A stretch of DNA of 45,288 nucleotides from Bradyrhizobium sp. YR681 (GTDB lineage Bacteria > Pseudomonadota > Alphaproteobacteria > Rhizobiales > Xanthobacteraceae), in the NCBI RefSeq assembly GCF_000282615.1, contig NZ_AKIY01000294.1, forward strand, positions 1-45,288, in the 5' to 3' direction. The notes under the pieces are model-generated. The model did no database searches. It was not told where the DNA came from and saw nothing but the letters and a program-made list of their open reading frames with translations. Within the stretch, counting starts at the first letter, position 1. The number at the start of each line of letters is the position of its first letter. The position numbers and the translations under genes were made by a program. Positions 44,043 through 45,288 of this stretch are shown here, piece after piece.

Positions 44043-44804
44043 ATGACGGACGGCGCCGTTTACGCTCTGGAGACCCGCGGCCTGAGCCGCGAGTTCGGCG
44101 GCTTCTTCGCCGTCAAGGGCGTCGACTTCCGCCTTGTCCGCAACAGCATGCACGCCGTGATCGGCCCGAACGGGGCCGGCAAGACCACCCTGTTCAACCT
44201 TCTGACGAAATTCCTTCCGCCGTCGGCCGGCACGATCCTGCATGATGGCGAAGACGTCACCCGCCTCGGCATGTCGGCGATGGCCAAGCGCAGCGTGGTG
44301 CGATCCTTCCAGATCTCCGCGGTGTTCGCCGGACTGACCGTGCGCGAGAACATCGAGCTGGCGCTGCTGCGCGCGCATGGCCTTGCCTGGAATCTGCTCG
44401 GCCGGATTTCGCGTCATCGTGGCGTGCTGGAGCGCACCGATGCGTTGCTCGAGCGCTTCGGCCTGTCCGACTGTGCCGGGACGATGGCGGGCAGTCTGTC
44501 CTATGGCCGCAAGCGCGTGCTCGAACTGGCGACGACGCTCGCGCTGGAGCCCGGCGTGCTGCTGCTCGACGAGCCGATGGCGGGGCTCGGTCATGAAGAT
44601 ATCGGACGGGTGACGCAGTTGATCCGCGAAGCCGGCAAGGGCCGCACGGTGCTGCTGGTCGAGCACAACATGAGTGTGGTCGCAGAGCTCGCCGACACCA
44701 TCACCGTGATGGTGCGCGGCGAGGTGCTGGCGCAAGGAAGCTATGCCGACGTGTCCTCGCGCGCCGACGTGATGGCTGCCTATACGGGGCAGGCGCATGA
44801 GTGA
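44043..44804 (+). CDS. livG: Branched-chain amino-acid-type ABC transporter ATPase 1 (LivG-like)
   Basis: This 253-residue ATPase has Walker A GPNGAGKTTLFN near residue 41, then VVRSFQISAVFAGLTVRENI, signature LSYGRKRVLELATTLALEPG, Walker B LLLDEPMAGL and the switch His in LLVEHNMSVV. LSYG in place of LSGG is usual for LivG. No other subunit lies to its left, so the permeases and the binding protein are expected beyond the right edge. Confidence 0.9.
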   Translation: MTDGAVYALETRGLSREFGGFFAVKGVDFRLVRNSMHAVIGPNGAGKTTLFNLLTKFLPPSAGTILHDGEDVTRLGMSAMAKRSVVRSFQISAVFAGLTVRENIELALLRAHGLAWNLLGRISRHRGVLERTDALLERFGLSDCAGTMAGSLSYGRKRVLELATTLALEPGVLLLDEPMAGLGHEDIGRVTQLIREAGKGRTVLLVEHNMSVVAELADTITVMVRGEVLAQGSYADVSSRADVMAAYTGQAHE

Positions 44805-45288
44805 GAGTCTCGCGGTCGGCAATCTCCGGGCCTGGTACGGCGAGTCCAAAGTCCTGCACGGGATGGATTTCAGCATCCGCGCCGGCGAGGTGGTGACGTT
44901 GCTCGGTCGCAACGGTGCCGGAAAAACCACGACGCTGAAGGCGATCATGGGGCTGCTGGACAGGCGTTCGGGCTCGATCGCACTCGATGGCCACGAACTC
45001 ATCGGTGCTGCTCCCTACGACATCGCGCGCAAGGGCATCGCCTTCTGTCCGGAGGAGCGCGGCATCTTCGCGAGCCTGAGCGTGCGCGAAAACCTGCTGC
45101 TGCCGCCGAAGGTCGCCGCCGGCGGCATGACGGTCGCGCAGATCCTCACGCTGTTTCCGAACCTGAAGGAGCGTCTCGACAGCCAGGGCACCAAGCTGTC
45201 CGGCGGCGAGCAGCAAATGCTGGCGCTCGGGCGCATTCTGCACACCGGCGCGCGCATCCTGCTGCTCGACGAGCCGACCGAGGGGCTC
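44797..45288 (+). CDS. livF: Branched-chain amino-acid-type ABC transporter ATPase 2 (LivF-like), cut by the right edge
   Basis: The ATG at 44797 overlaps the LivG stop by 8 bases. The frame stays open to the edge, giving 164 residues: MSESLAVGNLRAWYGESKVL, Walker A GRNGAGKTTTLKAIMGL, EERGIFASLSVRENL, signature LSGGEQQMLALGRIL and the start of Walker B, ILLLDEPTEGL. The Glu-Gly-Leu after Walker B is typical of LivF. Confidence 0.9.
   Translation, partial: MSESLAVGNLRAWYGESKVLHGMDFSIRAGEVVTLLGRNGAGKTTTLKAIMGLLDRRSGSIALDGHELIGAAPYDIARKGIAFCPEERGIFASLSVRENLLLPPKVAAGGMTVAQILTLFPNLKERLDSQGTKLSGGEQQMLALGRILHTGARILLLDEPTEGL

Overview
The window looks like a chromosomal segment of a high-GC alphaproteobacterium, most likely Bradyrhizobium or a close rhizobial relative. 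This is inferred from the strong G/C bias at third codon positions, the many amino-acid and peptide ABC importers, and the style of the large type I exported proteins. It was not checked against any database. No tRNA, rRNA, CRISPR array or insertion sequence was recognised. No gene-free stretch exceeds 300 bases; the longest is 10724-10972.

Left part, 1-23060, all on the plus strand: a type I secretion and giant-adhesin locus. A repeat protein truncated by the left edge (17 visible copies of a 62-residue, nonapeptide-based repeat) is followed by an internally duplicated TPR plus GT9-like glycosyltransferase protein. Next come an HlyB-type exporter ATPase and an HlyD-type adaptor. An AT-richer insert then carries a small membrane protein, and the part ends with a 3892-residue RTX protein. 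The two exported proteins share nearly the same C-terminal 41-44 residues (SQLVQAMA ... LQTA ... AAWH), so they probably use the same exporter. The giant protein has two FrpC-like calcium-dependent self-processing modules, one at each end. The first keeps the Asp-Pro scissile bond and the second has Ala-Pro. Between them lie RTX nonapeptides, about ten RTX-associated modules, a cadherin-like domain, six copies of a 134-residue repeat and two Trp-rich 118-residue repeats. An 11-base G tract inside the gene could switch it off by slippage. No outer-membrane TolC partner or HlyC acyltransferase lies in the window.

Middle part, 23218-32694: a minus-strand peptide or amide uptake and breakdown operon. 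In order of transcription it holds an M20 peptidase, a family 5 binding protein, two Dpp/Opp-type permeases, a fused double ATPase, a second M20-like protein and an M24 creatinase-like protein. The last two appear to have lost most of the usual metal ligands. A divergent GntR/UTRA regulator (31933-32694) and an AT-rich inverted repeat lie at the head of the operon.

Right part, 32732-43891: amine or amino-acid oxidation. An IclR regulator diverges from a complete polar amino-acid importer (binding protein, two permeases, ATPase) that is followed by two FAD-dependent amine oxidoreductases. A minus-strand ALDH7-type aldehyde dehydrogenase, a LysR regulator and a divergent third FAD oxidoreductase follow. 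The LysR unit has two copies of a perfect TCATTC-N7-GAATGA palindrome, each placed about 65 bases upstream of a plausible start site for one of the two enzyme genes. This suggests a small lysine/pipecolate-like catabolic regulon.

Right edge, 44043-45288: the two ATPases (LivG-like, and LivF-like cut by the edge) of a branched-chain-type amino-acid importer.
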